From assembly GCA_027078545.1 (NCBI GenBank), contig JALWXN010000004.1, positions 516,737-580,736 on the forward strand: DNA of 64,000 nt, in the 5' to 3' direction. Positions 1 to 11,419 of this stretch are shown piece by piece. The translations under genes were made by a program, and so were the position numbers. The notes under the pieces are model-generated. The model was not told the origin of the DNA. It made no database searches and was given only the letters and a program-made list of their open reading frames with translations. The DNA is from Nitrososphaeria archaeon. GTDB taxonomy: Archaea; Thermoproteota; Nitrososphaeria; Geothermarchaeales; JDFR-13. Each line of letters opens with the position of its first letter. Within the stretch, counting starts at the first letter, position 1.

Positions 1-1493
1 ATTTCGAGAGTAGGGATGACGAAAGGCCGGTCGATGAGCTCCTCCTCTCGGTGGACTCGTGGGAATCCGACTTTATAGTCACCACTTTCAACCAGGTCAT
101 CGAGGCCTTTGTAAAGCCCCAGAATTCGTTGAATAAGAAGCTGCACAACATGGTTCCCTCGATAATTATCATTGATGAGGTCCAGGCCCTGCCCACTGAG
201 TACTGGCTCCTCCTACGGAGGCTTATCGAGGAGACTACGAGGGTATACGGGATAAAGTATGTCTTGATGAGCGCCACTATACCCCCATGGATAGTTAAGA
301 GTGGAGACTTCAGATGGGTGGAGCTCCTGACCAACGAAAGAATAATCAATAGGATGGGTTGGGGATATAACAGGTGGCGCCTAGTCGACCAGTCCCAGGC
401 CGATATGGATACGGATGGCCTCGTGGATATAGCCTGTGAAATGGTTGATAGGTATGGGTCGCTACTCATAGTGGTTAACACCATCCCAAGGTCCAAGGAG
501 GTCTACCAAAGGCTCCGTAAGAAGCTATGCGCGAAATACAAGGTGGTGAAGTACCACACAGGAAAACAGCTCTGGTGTAGGGATAAGGGGGCCACGATAA
601 TCCTTAGCTACCTATCCACGAACGTCGTTCCAAAGGAGCGTATAGCTAGGATAGAGCGTCTCAAGCACCTGATCAGCGAGGGCTGGAGAGTAGTCCTAGT
701 AAGTACGCAGGCCGTGGAGGCGGGTGTGGATATCGACTTCGAGGCGGGTATAAGGGATGTTGCCCCGATAGACTCGATTATACAGGTGGCCGGTAGGTGT
801 AACAGGAATGCCAGGGGCGATCCTGCTCCGCTCCACCTAGTAAGGCTATGTAGACAAAGCGTTGATGATGCTGAGGAGGGAGGGAGTAGTGAGAAGAGGT
901 GCGATGCCAGGATTATATATGGCGTGGTGAGTGATGAGATCACGAGGGAGTCGTTGGAGGAGCTTAGGCGTGAGCTAAGGGATGACATTACGGAGAGGGA
1001 TATGCTTCTCCGTATAGGGAGGATATTCGACAAGGTTGTTAGGAACAAGGCTGTGGAGACTAGTGACGCCTCTAAAAACGTCCTGAAGAAGATGGCTATG
1101 ATAAGCCCTAGGGATAATGAGGTCAAGAACTTCAGTCTGCTGGAGGAGGGCTACAAGGCCGTGGATATCTATGTAGAGCTCGATGATGAAGCGGTGAGGC
1201 TGAGGGAGGAGTATAACGACCTGGTAAACCAGTATAGAGATCTCCTCAGGAGGTTCTCAGAGGGTAGGGCCGAGCTTAAGGATGTTATCAACATGAGGAG
1301 GAGGCTTAGGTTGAAGTGGGCAGAGATGAGTAGGTACATAGCCAGCGACATACCCAGCAGAGTTTATATTGGTGATTATGAGGAGTGGGGGGATGCGGGG
1401 CTATATGTTGTGCGTAGCGAGGATGTTGGACACTTCTACGACCTAGTTACTGGGATAGTGCATAGGGATGGGGAGGGCACGGTCATAGACTAG
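1..1493 (+). CDS. cas3: CRISPR-associated helicase Cas3, C-terminal part (5' end lies outside window)
   Basis: Reading frame stays open to window start (FESRDDERPVDELLLS upstream of the listed GTG); DEVQALP box, SAT motif (LMSATIP), VSTQAVEAGVDIDF and QVAGRCNRNARG helicase motifs; next to cas2/cas1/cas4. Confidence 0.9.
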   Translation, partial: FESRDDERPVDELLLSVDSWESDFIVTTFNQVIEAFVKPQNSLNKKLHNMVPSIIIIDEVQALPTEYWLLLRRLIEETTRVYGIKYVLMSATIPPWIVKSGDFRWVELLTNERIINRMGWGYNRWRLVDQSQADMDTDGLVDIACEMVDRYGSLLIVVNTIPRSKEVYQRLRKKLCAKYKVVKYHTGKQLWCRDKGATIILSYLSTNVVPKERIARIERLKHLISEGWRVVLVSTQAVEAGVDIDFEAGIRDVAPIDSIIQVAGRCNRNARGDPAPLHLVRLCRQSVDDAEEGGSSEKRCDARIIYGVVSDEITRESLEELRRELRDDITERDMLLRIGRIFDKVVRNKAVETSDASKNVLKKMAMISPRDNEVKNFSLLEEGYKAVDIYVELDDEAVRLREEYNDLVNQYRDLLRRFSEGRAELKDVINMRRRLRLKWAEMSRYIASDIPSRVYIGDYEEWGDAGLYVVRSEDVGHFYDLVTGIVHRDGEGTVID

Positions 1494-1494
1494 C

Positions 1495-1761
1495 CTATAT
1501 GATGAAGTCTGTGGGCGCCTTCTCCCTACCCAGAACCTCCTTCTTGAGGAACTTCTCGGATGGGAGGCGGTAGATAAGTATTGAGTCCTCATCCTCGTCG
1601 ATGATCTCCCTCAGCATCTCCTTAAGCCTCCTCAGGTTGGCCTCCGTGATCTCACCCTCGAAGACGCTGTTCTGAACCCAGTTGAGATAGACCCTACAGG
1701 TCTTCAACACCTTACCAAGCCTCTCAACGTTGATGTCATAGACCAGGATGACATATACCAT
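1495..1761 (-). CDS. cas2: CRISPR-associated endoribonuclease Cas2
   Basis: 88 aa, MVYVILVYDINVERLGKVLKTCRVYLNWVQNSVFEGEIT; typical Cas2 fold signature; next to cas1. Confidence 0.95.
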   Translation of the reverse strand: MVYVILVYDINVERLGKVLKTCRVYLNWVQNSVFEGEITEANLRRLKEMLREIIDEDEDSILIYRLPSEKFLKKEVLGREKAPTDFII

Positions 1762-1774
1762 GCCTGGCAGCCCC

Positions 1775-2758
1775 CTATAGCTTCAAGACATATGGCCTAT
1801 ACTCCTCATCCCTCATCAGGTGCCTCTCAATCTTATACAGCTCTATACGTATAAGCCTCTCATACTTCATCCTCCTCTTCCCACTCCGGAATGTCGCCTC
1901 CAGCCTATCGTTAAACTCCTTCACAAACCTCTTCATAGCCTCGCTGGTCATGAAGACCCCCTTCACATCGTTGTGGAAGTCCCTAGGCGTTATCACCCTA
2001 TTGTTCACAAGGTTGAATATAGTCCTATCGACGAATAGTGGCTTGAATATCTCGGCCACGTCTAGGTTCAGGGTGAAGCTCCTGAAGTTGGACTCGTGGA
2101 GATACCCTATACGGGGATCAAGCCTCGTCCGGTATATCTGGCCGAGCACCACCCTGTAGAGCAGGCTGTTCCCAAAGCTTATCAAGGCGTTTATCCTGTT
2201 CTCCGGTGGCCTCTTACTCCTCCTGTCGAAGCCGAAGCCCTCCCTAGTGATTATCCTGTTCCAAGCCATGTAATAGACCTTCCTAGCCCCACCCTCTAGG
2301 GCGAGTAGCTCTCCTATGGAGTCGATATTCCCCAGGTTCTCCAGCCTCCCCCTAAGTATTGATATGGCGTCGTCGAGGTCCCTACCCTTCCTCCTATAAT
2401 ACATGAGCAGCCCAATCATATTCCTTATCGATCCCTCAACGAACTTCTTTGCGAGCCCTAGGCGGCACTCAGGGTTGAGGTAGCATTCAGCCTGTTTAAC
2501 AGTCATGTAGCCAGAGGCGTAGAATAGCCGGGGGTAGAATGTGCCTACGTAGTGGCCATAGTAGTCGAAGAGGTGGAGTAGGATCCTGTTCTTATTGAGG
2601 AACTCGAGGAGCCTCTTATTGAACTCCACCTCTGAGAAGACGTAGATCTCGCTGACATTCGTCACGGGTATAGATCTCTTCCCACCCTCGTAGTAGAGGT
2701 AGAGTGTGTTCCCACTCCTCTTCAAGACCCCATTCCGGAATATGTAGAGCCTCTTCAA
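1775..2758 (-). CDS. cas1: CRISPR-associated integrase Cas1
   Basis: 327 aa; RRSKRPPENRINALISFGNSLLY, LDPRIGYLHE and LDVAEIFKPLFVDRTIF motifs. Confidence 0.97.
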   Translation of the reverse strand: MKRLYIFRNGVLKRSGNTLYLYYEGGKRSIPVTNVSEIYVFSEVEFNKRLLEFLNKNRILLHLFDYYGHYVGTFYPRLFYASGYMTVKQAECYLNPECRLGLAKKFVEGSIRNMIGLLMYYRRKGRDLDDAISILRGRLENLGNIDSIGELLALEGGARKVYYMAWNRIITREGFGFDRRSKRPPENRINALISFGNSLLYRVVLGQIYRTRLDPRIGYLHESNFRSFTLNLDVAEIFKPLFVDRTIFNLVNNRVITPRDFHNDVKGVFMTSEAMKRFVKEFNDRLEATFRSGKRRMKYERLIRIELYKIERHLMRDEEYRPYVLKL

Positions 2759-3276
2759 CCCTCGGTACCCCAGCAGAAGTCCCTGTATCCACAGCGGTTA
2801 CAGAACCTGATCTTCTTTGGGGGTGGGGGCCTAGGCATCATGACTATCTCCCTGATCTCCCTCAGGACATCCTCCAACATCTCTATATCCCCCTCCTCGA
2901 GGGTGACCCTGAATGTCTTATGCTCACGTGGAACCTTTATCCTACCCTCCATCTCCACGCCGAGCTCCCTCAGCCTGTAGAGATAGTACTTCAGCTGGAG
3001 CCTAGCAGCCTCGATGAAGGATGAGGAGGTCTTCACCTCATAGACCAGCTTCCTACCCCTTACAACAACGTCGAACTTGACCCCCTCCAGCCCAACCTCC
3101 TTAGTCTCGGTGTCGAAGCTCGTCTCATGAATGGCGCGGCCCAGGTCTATCCGGGGGTCCTCCTCGTCAGGAGTTATGCTCCGCGCCATCAGCCATACCT
3201 GCCTCTTACAGATGGCGTAGTACCAGAGGAGAGTACCGGTTATCGCCCTATCCCCATCGAGGAAGTAGCTCATCAA
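2755..3276 (-). CDS. cas4: CRISPR-associated exonuclease Cas4
   Basis: 173 aa; Cys in YAICKRQVW plus C-terminal CNRCGYRDFCW cluster, KLVYEVKTSS nuclease motif; overlaps cas1. Confidence 0.93.
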   Translation of the reverse strand: MMSYFLDGDRAITGTLLWYYAICKRQVWLMARSITPDEEDPRIDLGRAIHETSFDTETKEVGLEGVKFDVVVRGRKLVYEVKTSSSFIEAARLQLKYYLYRLRELGVEMEGRIKVPREHKTFRVTLEEGDIEMLEDVLREIREIVMMPRPPPPKKIRFCNRCGYRDFCWGTEG

Positions 3277-3319
3277 GAAAAATGTATGGTTTTACGTCGA
3301 ATAAAATCAGCCCGGGAAG

Positions 3320-4087
3320 CTATCCATCGAGAATCTTGAAGAGGCCGAAGCCCTGTGGATTCTTGGAGCCCAGCCCCGCCTCATATACAACCCTTATCAG
3401 GCCCAGTGACCCCCTGAGCCTATACAGGCCCTTCCAGCCCTTGATGACCGTCCCCTTGTAATACGTCACGACCTCCTTGGGCCTCTTAATAGGAGTGATC
3501 TCTAGGTACATCTCGCCGGGGTCGCCGTGGAGTATGCTATACTTCCTCCTAGCATTCATGTTTATAAGCTCGGTGAACTCCCTCTCCACCGGGTTGTAGT
3601 AATATGTCTTCCTCCTACCGTCGGGTGTCTGGAGGGTTGAATATACGGTGACTGGGCTGAGCATCCTAATCCTATACTCAGCATCCTCCCTGTCATCCCC
3701 TCCCCATCTACGGTTCTCTACATGGATACTGACAACCCTGTAGCTCGAGCCACCTATCCTGACAAACCTATTCCTAGTCAGGCCAGTGACAAACTCGTCG
3801 ATAAAGGTCTTTATAGGCGAGGATATGTAGAGAGACATCTCCCCCACGGGGATACCCACGCCCCCAGCCCTGTCCCACTTGACACCCCCAAGGATATCCG
3901 AGAAGCAGAAGAGCTTAAAACTCCTCCCACCAACCCTGAAGCCCTCCTGGTGGAGGAAACGGCTCAGCTCGGGGGAGACCACCCGGTAGACCATGCTCTG
4001 CACAGCATATCTATAGTGGAGAGGGATGGGATCATCCCCAACAAACACAACCCTAACCCTAACCACAGACAGACTAATCACACACAC
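3320..4087 (-). CDS. cas6: CRISPR repeat endoribonuclease Cas6 (module A)
   Basis: 255 aa; C-terminal G-rich loop GLGSKNPQGFGLFKIL; adjacent to cas4 and array 1. Confidence 0.88.
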   Translation of the reverse strand: MCVISLSVVRVRVVFVGDDPIPLHYRYAVQSMVYRVVSPELSRFLHQEGFRVGGRSFKLFCFSDILGGVKWDRAGGVGIPVGEMSLYISSPIKTFIDEFVTGLTRNRFVRIGGSSYRVVSIHVENRRWGGDDREDAEYRIRMLSPVTVYSTLQTPDGRRKTYYYNPVEREFTELINMNARRKYSILHGDPGEMYLEITPIKRPKEVVTYYKGTVIKGWKGLYRLRGSLGLIRVVYEAGLGSKNPQGFGLFKILDG

Positions 4088-4220
4088 GAGAAATAAACCA
4101 CAAAACCTACAAAGCGACCAGGTTTATATACCTCCTCCGCTGGGCTTGGCGGTCGCTACCCAATCCTTAAAAAACCACTTAAAACCTAAGAAAACAGAAT
4201 AAAATTAATACAAACCCAGA
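4088..4220 (+). promoter_or_regulatory. Leader of CRISPR array 1 / divergent cas6 promoter
   Basis: AT-rich region with TATA-like tttatatac between cas6 and the intact-repeat end of array 1; the degenerate repeat is at the opposite end. Confidence 0.7.
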
Positions 4221-5170
4221 GTTCCAGCATACCTACGAGGGTTCGAAACCTACACCAACTACACCTGTGAGTATCCACCACTTATAGTTCCAGCATACCT
4301 ACGAGGGTTCGAAACAATATGGCTTGAAAAATACGGCGATAAAGATGGACTATGTTCCAGCATACCTACGAGGGTTCGAAACCACCAAGTAGGATAGCAC
4401 AGCTGATAAACACTAGGCGTTCCAGCATACCTACGAGGGTTCGAAACAAGTTGTAATAGGAATAGGTTTGGTGGGTATATAAGTGTTCCAGCATACCTAC
4501 GAGGGTTCGAAACGTATGTCGTCTAGGAATATCACTGGTATATCCTCGAGGTTCCAGCATACCTACGAGGGTTCGAAACGGTAGTTAGCCGTTAGGATGA
4601 ACGACACCTTCTCATGTTCCAGCATACCTACGAGGGTTCGAAACCACTAGCCACGACCCTTTCTTCTTCCTCTCTTCCCAGTTCCAGCATACCTACGAGG
4701 GTTCGAAACTATCTGTCCTCACCAACATTCTCCATATATTCCAGCGGTTCCAGCATACCTACGAGGGTTCGAAACCTCCTAGTGGTCGGGGTGCTGGCTG
4801 GCCTAGTATACGAGTTCCAGCATACCTACGAGGGTTCGAAACGTGTGAGGACACCGCCCACATAGTCCCCCAATGTCTCGTTCCAGCATACCTACGAGGG
4901 TTCGAAACCTCGACATAGTGATCACCCCAGGTGGACTTTTTCTTGTTCCAGCATACCTACGAGGGTTCGAAACTGTCAGTGTTTTTCTCGTCTATCTCTA
5001 GTAGCTCGTAGTTCCAGCATACCTACGAGGGTTCGAAACTATGGTAAAAACGGGGTGATGAGATGCCAGTAGTCGGTTCCAGCATACCTACGAGGGTTCG
5101 AAACTGAATATCTCCTTCAGCTTCTCAACGGCCTCGTCGGGGTTCCAGCATACCTATGAGGGTTCGGAGT
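4221..5170 (+). CRISPR. CRISPR array 1: 15 repeats, 14 spacers of ~36-38 nt
   Basis: 29-bp repeat GTTCCAGCATACCTACGAGGGTTCGAAAC at 4221, 4287, 4354, 4419 and onward to 5076; degenerate terminal copy at 5142-5170 (cctatgag...ttcggag). Confidence 0.99.
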
Positions 5171-5311
5171 GGGTGTTGTCTGTGTTTTGTTCTTGGTATG
5201 TTTGTGGTGGTTTGGTTAGATGTGCTTTTGCTATGAGTGAGGTATTTTTGTTTGGATGTTGGGATTTATTGGTTGTGTTCTCTTTGGTCTCCACGGTCTA
5301 TGTTGCTGTGT

Positions 5312-5683
5312 CTACTTGTTGCAGTATGTTTTCCGTATTTTGTAGTCGTCTCTGAGGAATACTCCGTCTCGGCATATCTCGTCTGCTATTGGGTCTCCCT
5401 TTGTGAAGAGCCTCTTAAGCTCCCCGGGGTTTAGGGGTATTACTTCGTAGTTGGGTGGTGGGTCTATCTTCCTGAGCCTCTCTGGGGGCCTACCCTTGAA
5501 TACTTCTGATATGAGGACGATGTCGACGTCGCTCCACTCGTTGAAGTCTCCCCTGGCGTATGACCCGATCAGGACCGCTGTACATTTGAAGCCTAGGCCC
5601 CGTGCCCACTCCATCGCCTCGGCGATGACCCTACTCCTTATTTCCCGCCTCTCCTCAATGATCCCCATGTCTCTTCCACCCAC
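5312..5683 (-). CDS. MNT-domain nucleotidyltransferase (MntA-like antitoxin)
   Basis: GSYARGDFNEWSDVDIVLIS matches the GSx10DxD motif of minimal nucleotidyltransferases; overlaps the upstream HEPN gene. Confidence 0.9.
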   Translation of the reverse strand: MGGRDMGIIEERREIRSRVIAEAMEWARGLGFKCTAVLIGSYARGDFNEWSDVDIVLISEVFKGRPPERLRKIDPPPNYEVIPLNPGELKRLFTKGDPIADEICRDGVFLRDDYKIRKTYCNK

Positions 5684-6054
5684 TTGAGGAGTCTCCAGGC
5701 CTGTGTCAACGCCTCTCTACAGTCCGCCTCGGTGTAGTAGTCCATCGGCGTTCCCTCGCCCCAGACGTCTGGATACCTCGTGGGGATATACAGCTTATCC
5801 AGCATCCTAGCAGCCTCAAAAACCTCCGTGGGAACCTCAATGTATTCGGATAATTGTTTAAGCAATATAGTTATGCTATGCCCACCCCTCCTAAACCCCA
5901 ACCCATACATCAACGCCTTTACAGCGAACCCAGCCGCCTGCTGAGCCTTGAAACAAGCCCAGTTATAAAACTCATTCTCCAGGTCTGAAGTTGCAGACTC
6001 GAGAGTCTCCCTAGCTGTAGAAATCCATCTACTAAACTCATCATTATCCAGCAT
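5638..6054 (-). CDS. HEPN-domain protein (HepT-like partner)
   Basis: 138-aa helical protein, WISTARETLESATSDLENEFYNWACFKAQQAAGFAVKALMYGLG...HSITILL; paired with MNT gene. Confidence 0.88.
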   Translation of the reverse strand: MLDNDEFSRWISTARETLESATSDLENEFYNWACFKAQQAAGFAVKALMYGLGFRRGGHSITILLKQLSEYIEVPTEVFEAARMLDKLYIPTRYPDVWGEGTPMDYYTEADCREALTQAWRLLKWVEETWGSLRRGGK

Positions 6055-6171
6055 ACCACTCTAACATACCAACCTACCTATCACAGTAATATACTCAACT
6101 GCGCAAGCATTCCACAAAACATCACACCAAGACCTCGACTCACAGACACTCAAGCATCTACCATACACCAC

Positions 6172-9100
6172 ATTCCAACCCTTCCTAGTCTGGTTTTAAC
6201 CCTCGATGAACTTCCTTATCTTCTCTACGAGATTCTTCTTTCAACCCTTCCTAGTCTGGTTCTAACAGTGAAGATGAGTGATAATAGAGTGAAGTATAAG
6301 ATCCCACTTTCAACCCTTCCTAGTCTGGTTCTAACTCGATCCTTCCTTCCAGCTCTTCGATTCTTTCGATGAGTTCTTTCAACCCTTCCTAGTCTGGTTC
6401 TAACTAAGAGAATAGACATTGGCAGTCATCATATTGACTTGTTGTCTTTCAACCCTTCCTAGTCTGGTTCTAACTGGATGCTTCTCTGGAGACCCCTCCA
6501 CAAACCGGGTCTCCTTTCAACCCTTCCTAGTCTGGTTCTAACGGATTACCGACAAACTCACTACCTTCCTTTCTCGGCTTCTTTCAACCCTTCCTAGTCT
6601 GGTTCTAACATCCTTAGCATGCTCAACATACTCAAGAGCAAGTGCACTTTCAACCCTTCCTAGTCTGGTTCTAACATACTCCGTAGAGTCCTACCAGGCG
6701 GAGTAACAATAGTGCTTTCAACCCTTCCTAGTCTGGTTCTAACTCAAAAGGAACATGAGGCGGTTGTATATGAGTTGTTTCACTTTCAACCCTTCCTAGT
6801 CTGGTTCTAACTTGAAGAAGGGTTAGAAGAGGCGACAATCGACGTATTCCTTTCAACCCTTCCTAGTCTGGTTCTAACTTTGGGATGTCCAGTGCCAGAT
6901 GAGGAAAGCATGGGAATCGCCTTTCAACCCTTCCTAGTCTGGTTCTAACCAAGAAAGCATTTTCGACGCACGATAGTTCTCATGCCCACGCTTTCAACCC
7001 TTCCTAGTCTGGTTCTAACGCTTTGACTATTACCATGAAGCGTCGTAAATCCTCTTCTCTTTCAACCCTTCCTAGTCTGGTTCTAACGCTCTCTTGACAC
7101 CTTGGGATGCCTACAAGGACTTGTTAGCTTTCAACCCTTCCTAGTCTGGTTCTAACGTGATCTCGATCGTGTCTGCGATGATGATGTCTGAGTACTTTCA
7201 ACCCTTCCTAGTCTGGTTCTAACCCTCGTGGATGGCTGGGTATATCCTGACGGGCAGGGCGTCTGTACTTTCAACCCTTCCTAGTCTGGTTCTAACACAG
7301 AGCCGATCAGGAAGACCGCTAGACCAACCCCGCCACCATCTTTCAACCCTTCCTAGTCTGGTTCTAACCCAGACCCCGCCCCTACCCAGTCCTCTTAGTT
7401 AGTTTACTTTCAACCCTTCCTAGTCTGGTTCTAACTCTTGATGTCAAGGAAAACGAGAGCATACTGGTAAATACAATAAACTTTCAACCCTTCCTAGTCT
7501 GGTTCTAACCGGTATTTCCCTTCCACCAGTGCCGTTTCGAGTATGTCCTTTCAACCCTTCCTAGTCTGGTTCTAACTCTGAGCGACCCTCCTGCCGTTGG
7601 CTCATGGACATAGCTCCTTTCAACCCTTCCTAGTCTGGTTCTAACTTGTTGAAGCACTCTTGACATAGATTGTTACTATACCCTTCTTTCAACCCTTCCT
7701 AGTCTGGTTCTAACCGAACAACCCCCAAAACCCAACCGCCGAAAAAACCAAGAATTCTTTCAACCCTTCCTAGTCTGGTTCTAACTCATTACCCTCTTGG
7801 AGTCGCTGAATAATGCCAGACCGACTCTTTCAACCCTTCCTAGTCTGGTTCTAACCGAGGTCATAACTGAGGTATCGCTCACAGCGGGTGAGATCGCTTT
7901 CAACCCTTCCTAGTCTGGTTCTAACGCCAGGGAGGGGGCGACATTCATGTCGATAGTTCATATGCACCTTTCAACCCTTCCTAGTCTGGTTCTAACTGTC
8001 CATAGAAAATTTAACTAGGAAGATAGATAGATTACTACTTTCAACCCTTCCTAGTCTGGTTCTAACCTTAGATGACATGATAGAGGAAACTATTCAGCGG
8101 TTGGCTTTCAACCCTTCCTAGTCTGGTTCTAACGGGAACTCACTAGGGCGGAAATACCTGTCCACCGCATCATGCTTTCAACCCTTCCTAGTCTGGTTCT
8201 AACTATCATTTTCCCGACAAATAAGCCGCTTATCATCAATGCTGCTTTCAACCCTTCCTAGTCTGGTTCTAACAGTCTGATTACATACTTACAGGTATGC
8301 TAGTATCGGGGGTTGACTTTCAACCCTTCCTAGTCTGGTTCTAACATACGATTTCGATCGATGTATGTCAGTAGCTCGTCCAGTTCTTTCAACCCTTCCT
8401 AGTCTGGTTCTAACATCGAATACGGCGTCCGTGATGGTCGGAAACCAGAACGCCCCTTTCAACCCTTCCTAGTCTGGTTCTAACTTCAGTACCCGCTTCA
8501 ATTGTTTTGAGTTTCAACAAAACTGACTTTCAACCCTTCCTAGTCTGGTTCTAACGGTACTTAGAGTGGGGTGGCGAATCTATAAAAACTACAGAACTTT
8601 CAACCCTTCCTAGTCTGGTTCTAACTATGGGATTTGAAGGTTGTTTGGAGGGCTGGGTTGGTTTTACTTTCAACCCTTCCTAGTCTGGTTCTAACTTGGA
8701 TGCGTAGGTCAGCTACAAAAGGGTTTCATATTTTGACTTTCAACCCTTCCTAGTCTGGTTCTAACACTGTTAATCGGCAAGGTTGCTGAAATTTATTGCA
8801 ATTATAAGCTTTCAACCCTTCCTAGTCTGGTTCTAACACTCATATCGACATCGTGCTGTTGACACCAGTCCTTGAACTCTTTCAACCCTTCCTAGTCTGG
8901 TTCTAACTAATTAGTCCCCCGAACTCATCTACTATCCAGTAAACGTTTCTTTCAACCCTTCCTAGTCTGGTTCTAACTTTTAAACTCCTCTCCAGTATTG
9001 CCGAGGTCGCTATCCCATCTTTCAACCCTTCCTAGTCTGGTTCTAACATCTAGAAGACCAAGACCAGAACCTCCTGTAGAGAAGCCCTTTCAACCCTTCC

Positions 9101-11419
9101 TAGTCTGGTTCTAACGTCTGCCTCACCACCATGTATTATTTCTACCTGACTTTTGTCTTTCAACCCTTCCTAGTCTGGTTCTAACGATAAGCTCTTCAAC
9201 GAGTCAAATGTTCCCGAGTAGTTCCTTTCAACCCTTCCTAGTCTGGTTCTAACGCGTGAGACCCTGCTCCCCTGTCTCCACGACCTGACATATCTCTTTC
9301 AACCCTTCCTAGTCTGGTTCTAACACGTTTGCTCGGGCTCTTCCAGCCAGACCCGGCCGTATCGTCTTTCAACCCTTCCTAGTCTGGTTCTAACGTGATA
9401 TGATACCTAACACCCGTAGCTGATTTTCAGTTGTCCTTTCAACCCTTCCTAGTCTGGTTCTAACCGCCAGTTCCCCACTCGACATCCCGAACCGACCCCC
9501 CAGGGGAGCTTTCAACCCTTCCTAGTCTGGTTCTAACAAGATGATGTTGTTGAAACTCGGCAATGCGAACTTGTTGTTCTTTCAACCCTTCCTAGTCTGG
9601 TTCTAACTACCTTGATTCAGACCTTGTCCTATATACTCGTGTACAAGGCTTTCAACCCTTCCTAGTCTGGTTCTAACGTAAACTTGTATGAATCTCACGA
9701 CTACACCACTTGGAATCTTTCAACCCTTCCTAGTCTGGTTCTAACTACCACTTTTCTGGCTACCTCTCACCTGAAACCTTGTTCCAGCTTTCAACCCTTC
9801 CTAGTCTGGTTCTAACACAGTTTCTCAGTTGACATGAGTCTGTAGGTGGCTGACTAGGCTTTCAACCCTTCCTAGTCTGGTTCTAACATGACCCCCGGTA
9901 CGAATATCCTGTATCTACCATTTGGATCCTTTCAACCCTTCCTAGTCTGGTTCTAACTCCCTATATACCTTATATAAGGGTAATAGGGTCTATCATATAC
10001 TTTCAACCCTTCCTAGTCTGGTTCTAACGAGCTATACTTCTTCAGAAAAATCAACGCAAAGACTTTCTACCTTTCAACCCTTCCTAGTCTGGTTCTAACC
10101 ACACTTCTGCGACTAACCGGGAGGAAGAGCCACGAATTAGCTTTCAACCCTTCCTAGTCTGGTTCTAACTTTAGTCTTCTGGTTCACCCTGATTGTCAGT
10201 TGGTAGTCCTTTCAACCCTTCCTAGTCTGGTTCTAACGTTTACGCCTTTATCCCATCCCATTTATTCTCACCTAAACCTTTCAACCCTTCCTAGTCTGGT
10301 TCTAACTCAACCCAAACAACCCAGGAAAACCCGCACCCCAAAAATCTTTCAACCCTTCCTAGTCTGGTTCTAACTGGTCAGGGTAGGTGGCGGTGGAGCG
10401 AAGGCAGAGGATATCCTTTCAACCCTTCCTAGTCTGGTTCTAACATTGAAATGTACCTAAACCGTGTAGGCGATAAAGAGAACTCCTTTCAACCCTTCCT
10501 AGTCTGGTTCTAACCTTGATTTTGAGGGATCGATATGCTACCAAAAAGATTCAGAATCTTTCAACCCTTCCTAGTCTGGTTCTAACTTGGCGGGGGTGAT
10601 GGGATGAAGTTGCTTAGACTTGGTGTGGTCTCTTTCAACCCTTCCTAGTCTGGTTCTAACTGCTCGACCTTCAGAGCCTGATCGAGCCTGGGCAGAAGGT
10701 GCTTTCAACCCTTCCTAGTCTGGTTCTAACGTAAGACTAAGAACATCACATTGACTGGTCAACAGTTACTTTCAACCCTTCCTAGTCTGGTTCTAACTGA
10801 TACTGGGATGGCGAGCGACAACTCAGCCCCGATCTTCCTTTCAACCCTTCCTAGTCTGGTTCTAACGTATTCTGGGCGGTGAGCATGGTTTCTAGATAGA
10901 TCCTACCTTTCAACCCTTCCTAGTCTGGTTCTAACCCAACCTCCTTCTGATAGCATCTTTAACAAATTCAGCTACTTTCAACCCTTCCTAGTCTGGTTCT
11001 AACCTGGTTCTGCTGCTTTCGGGCCTTTTCCTGGGGATGTTCTTCTTTCAACCCTTCCTAGTCTGGTTCTAACTAACTATGGCGGGATTCCTGACATAAC
11101 GTGAAGACTGAATCTTTCAACCCTTCCTAGTCTGGTTCTAACATTTCAATCAGTTCAAAAACACGATGCGTAAAGTGTACACTTTCAACCCTTCCTAGTC
11201 TGGTTCTAACGGGAGCTCGAAGTCCTGCGAAGATGAGTTCCCGACCATCACTTTCAACCCTTCCTAGTCTGGTTCTAACTCTGAAGACCCGTCACCAGCA
11301 CCAGGATCAGTACCGCTGCCCTTTCAACCCTTCCTAGTCTGGTTCTAACCAAGGAGGTGGATGGCCTTCGTCTACTCCTCTACACGAATCCTTTCAACCC
11401 TTCCTAGTCTGGTTCTAAC
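6172..11419 (-). CRISPR. CRISPR array 2: ~76 repeats, ~75 spacers of ~37-45 nt; transcribed from the 11.4 kb leader
   Basis: 29-bp repeat CTTTCAACCCTTCCTAGTCTGGTTCTAAC (minus-strand GTTAGAACCAGACTAGGAAGGGTTGAAAG); last intact repeat 11391-11419; degenerate distal copy 6172-6200. Counted by eye. Confidence 0.99.

Noticed and set aside
608-1351. Antisense ORFs opposite cas3 and, more generally, opposite most genes in the window
   Set aside because: Ser/Leu/Thr-rich or Arg/His-rich shadows of real genes with no family motif or promoter signal.
4051-4066. Telomere-like accctaaccctaacc (TTAGGG repeat on the minus strand)
   Set aside because: It lies inside the cas6 coding sequence (VVRVRVVF) and is only ~2.5 units; chance codon repetition.
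4366-4865. ORFs 4366-4560 (-) and 4614-4865 (+)
   Set aside because: They run through CRISPR repeats and spacers; repeated peptides (RTLVGMLE, SSIPTRVRN) are translated repeat DNA.
4221-5170. tRNA T-arm-like GGGTTCGAAAC recurring many times
   Set aside because: It is part of the array 1 CRISPR repeat; no acceptor, D or anticodon arms around it.
5171-5311. G/T-rich stretch downstream of array 1
   Set aside because: Similar G/T bias occurs at the 3' ends of other minus-strand genes here (11590, 29811), so it looks like a local gene-end composition bias.
6225-6419. ORF with VRTRLGRVE repeats (also 32964-33167, VKTRLGRVE)
   Set aside because: Translation of CRISPR repeats in arrays 2 and 3, not proteins.
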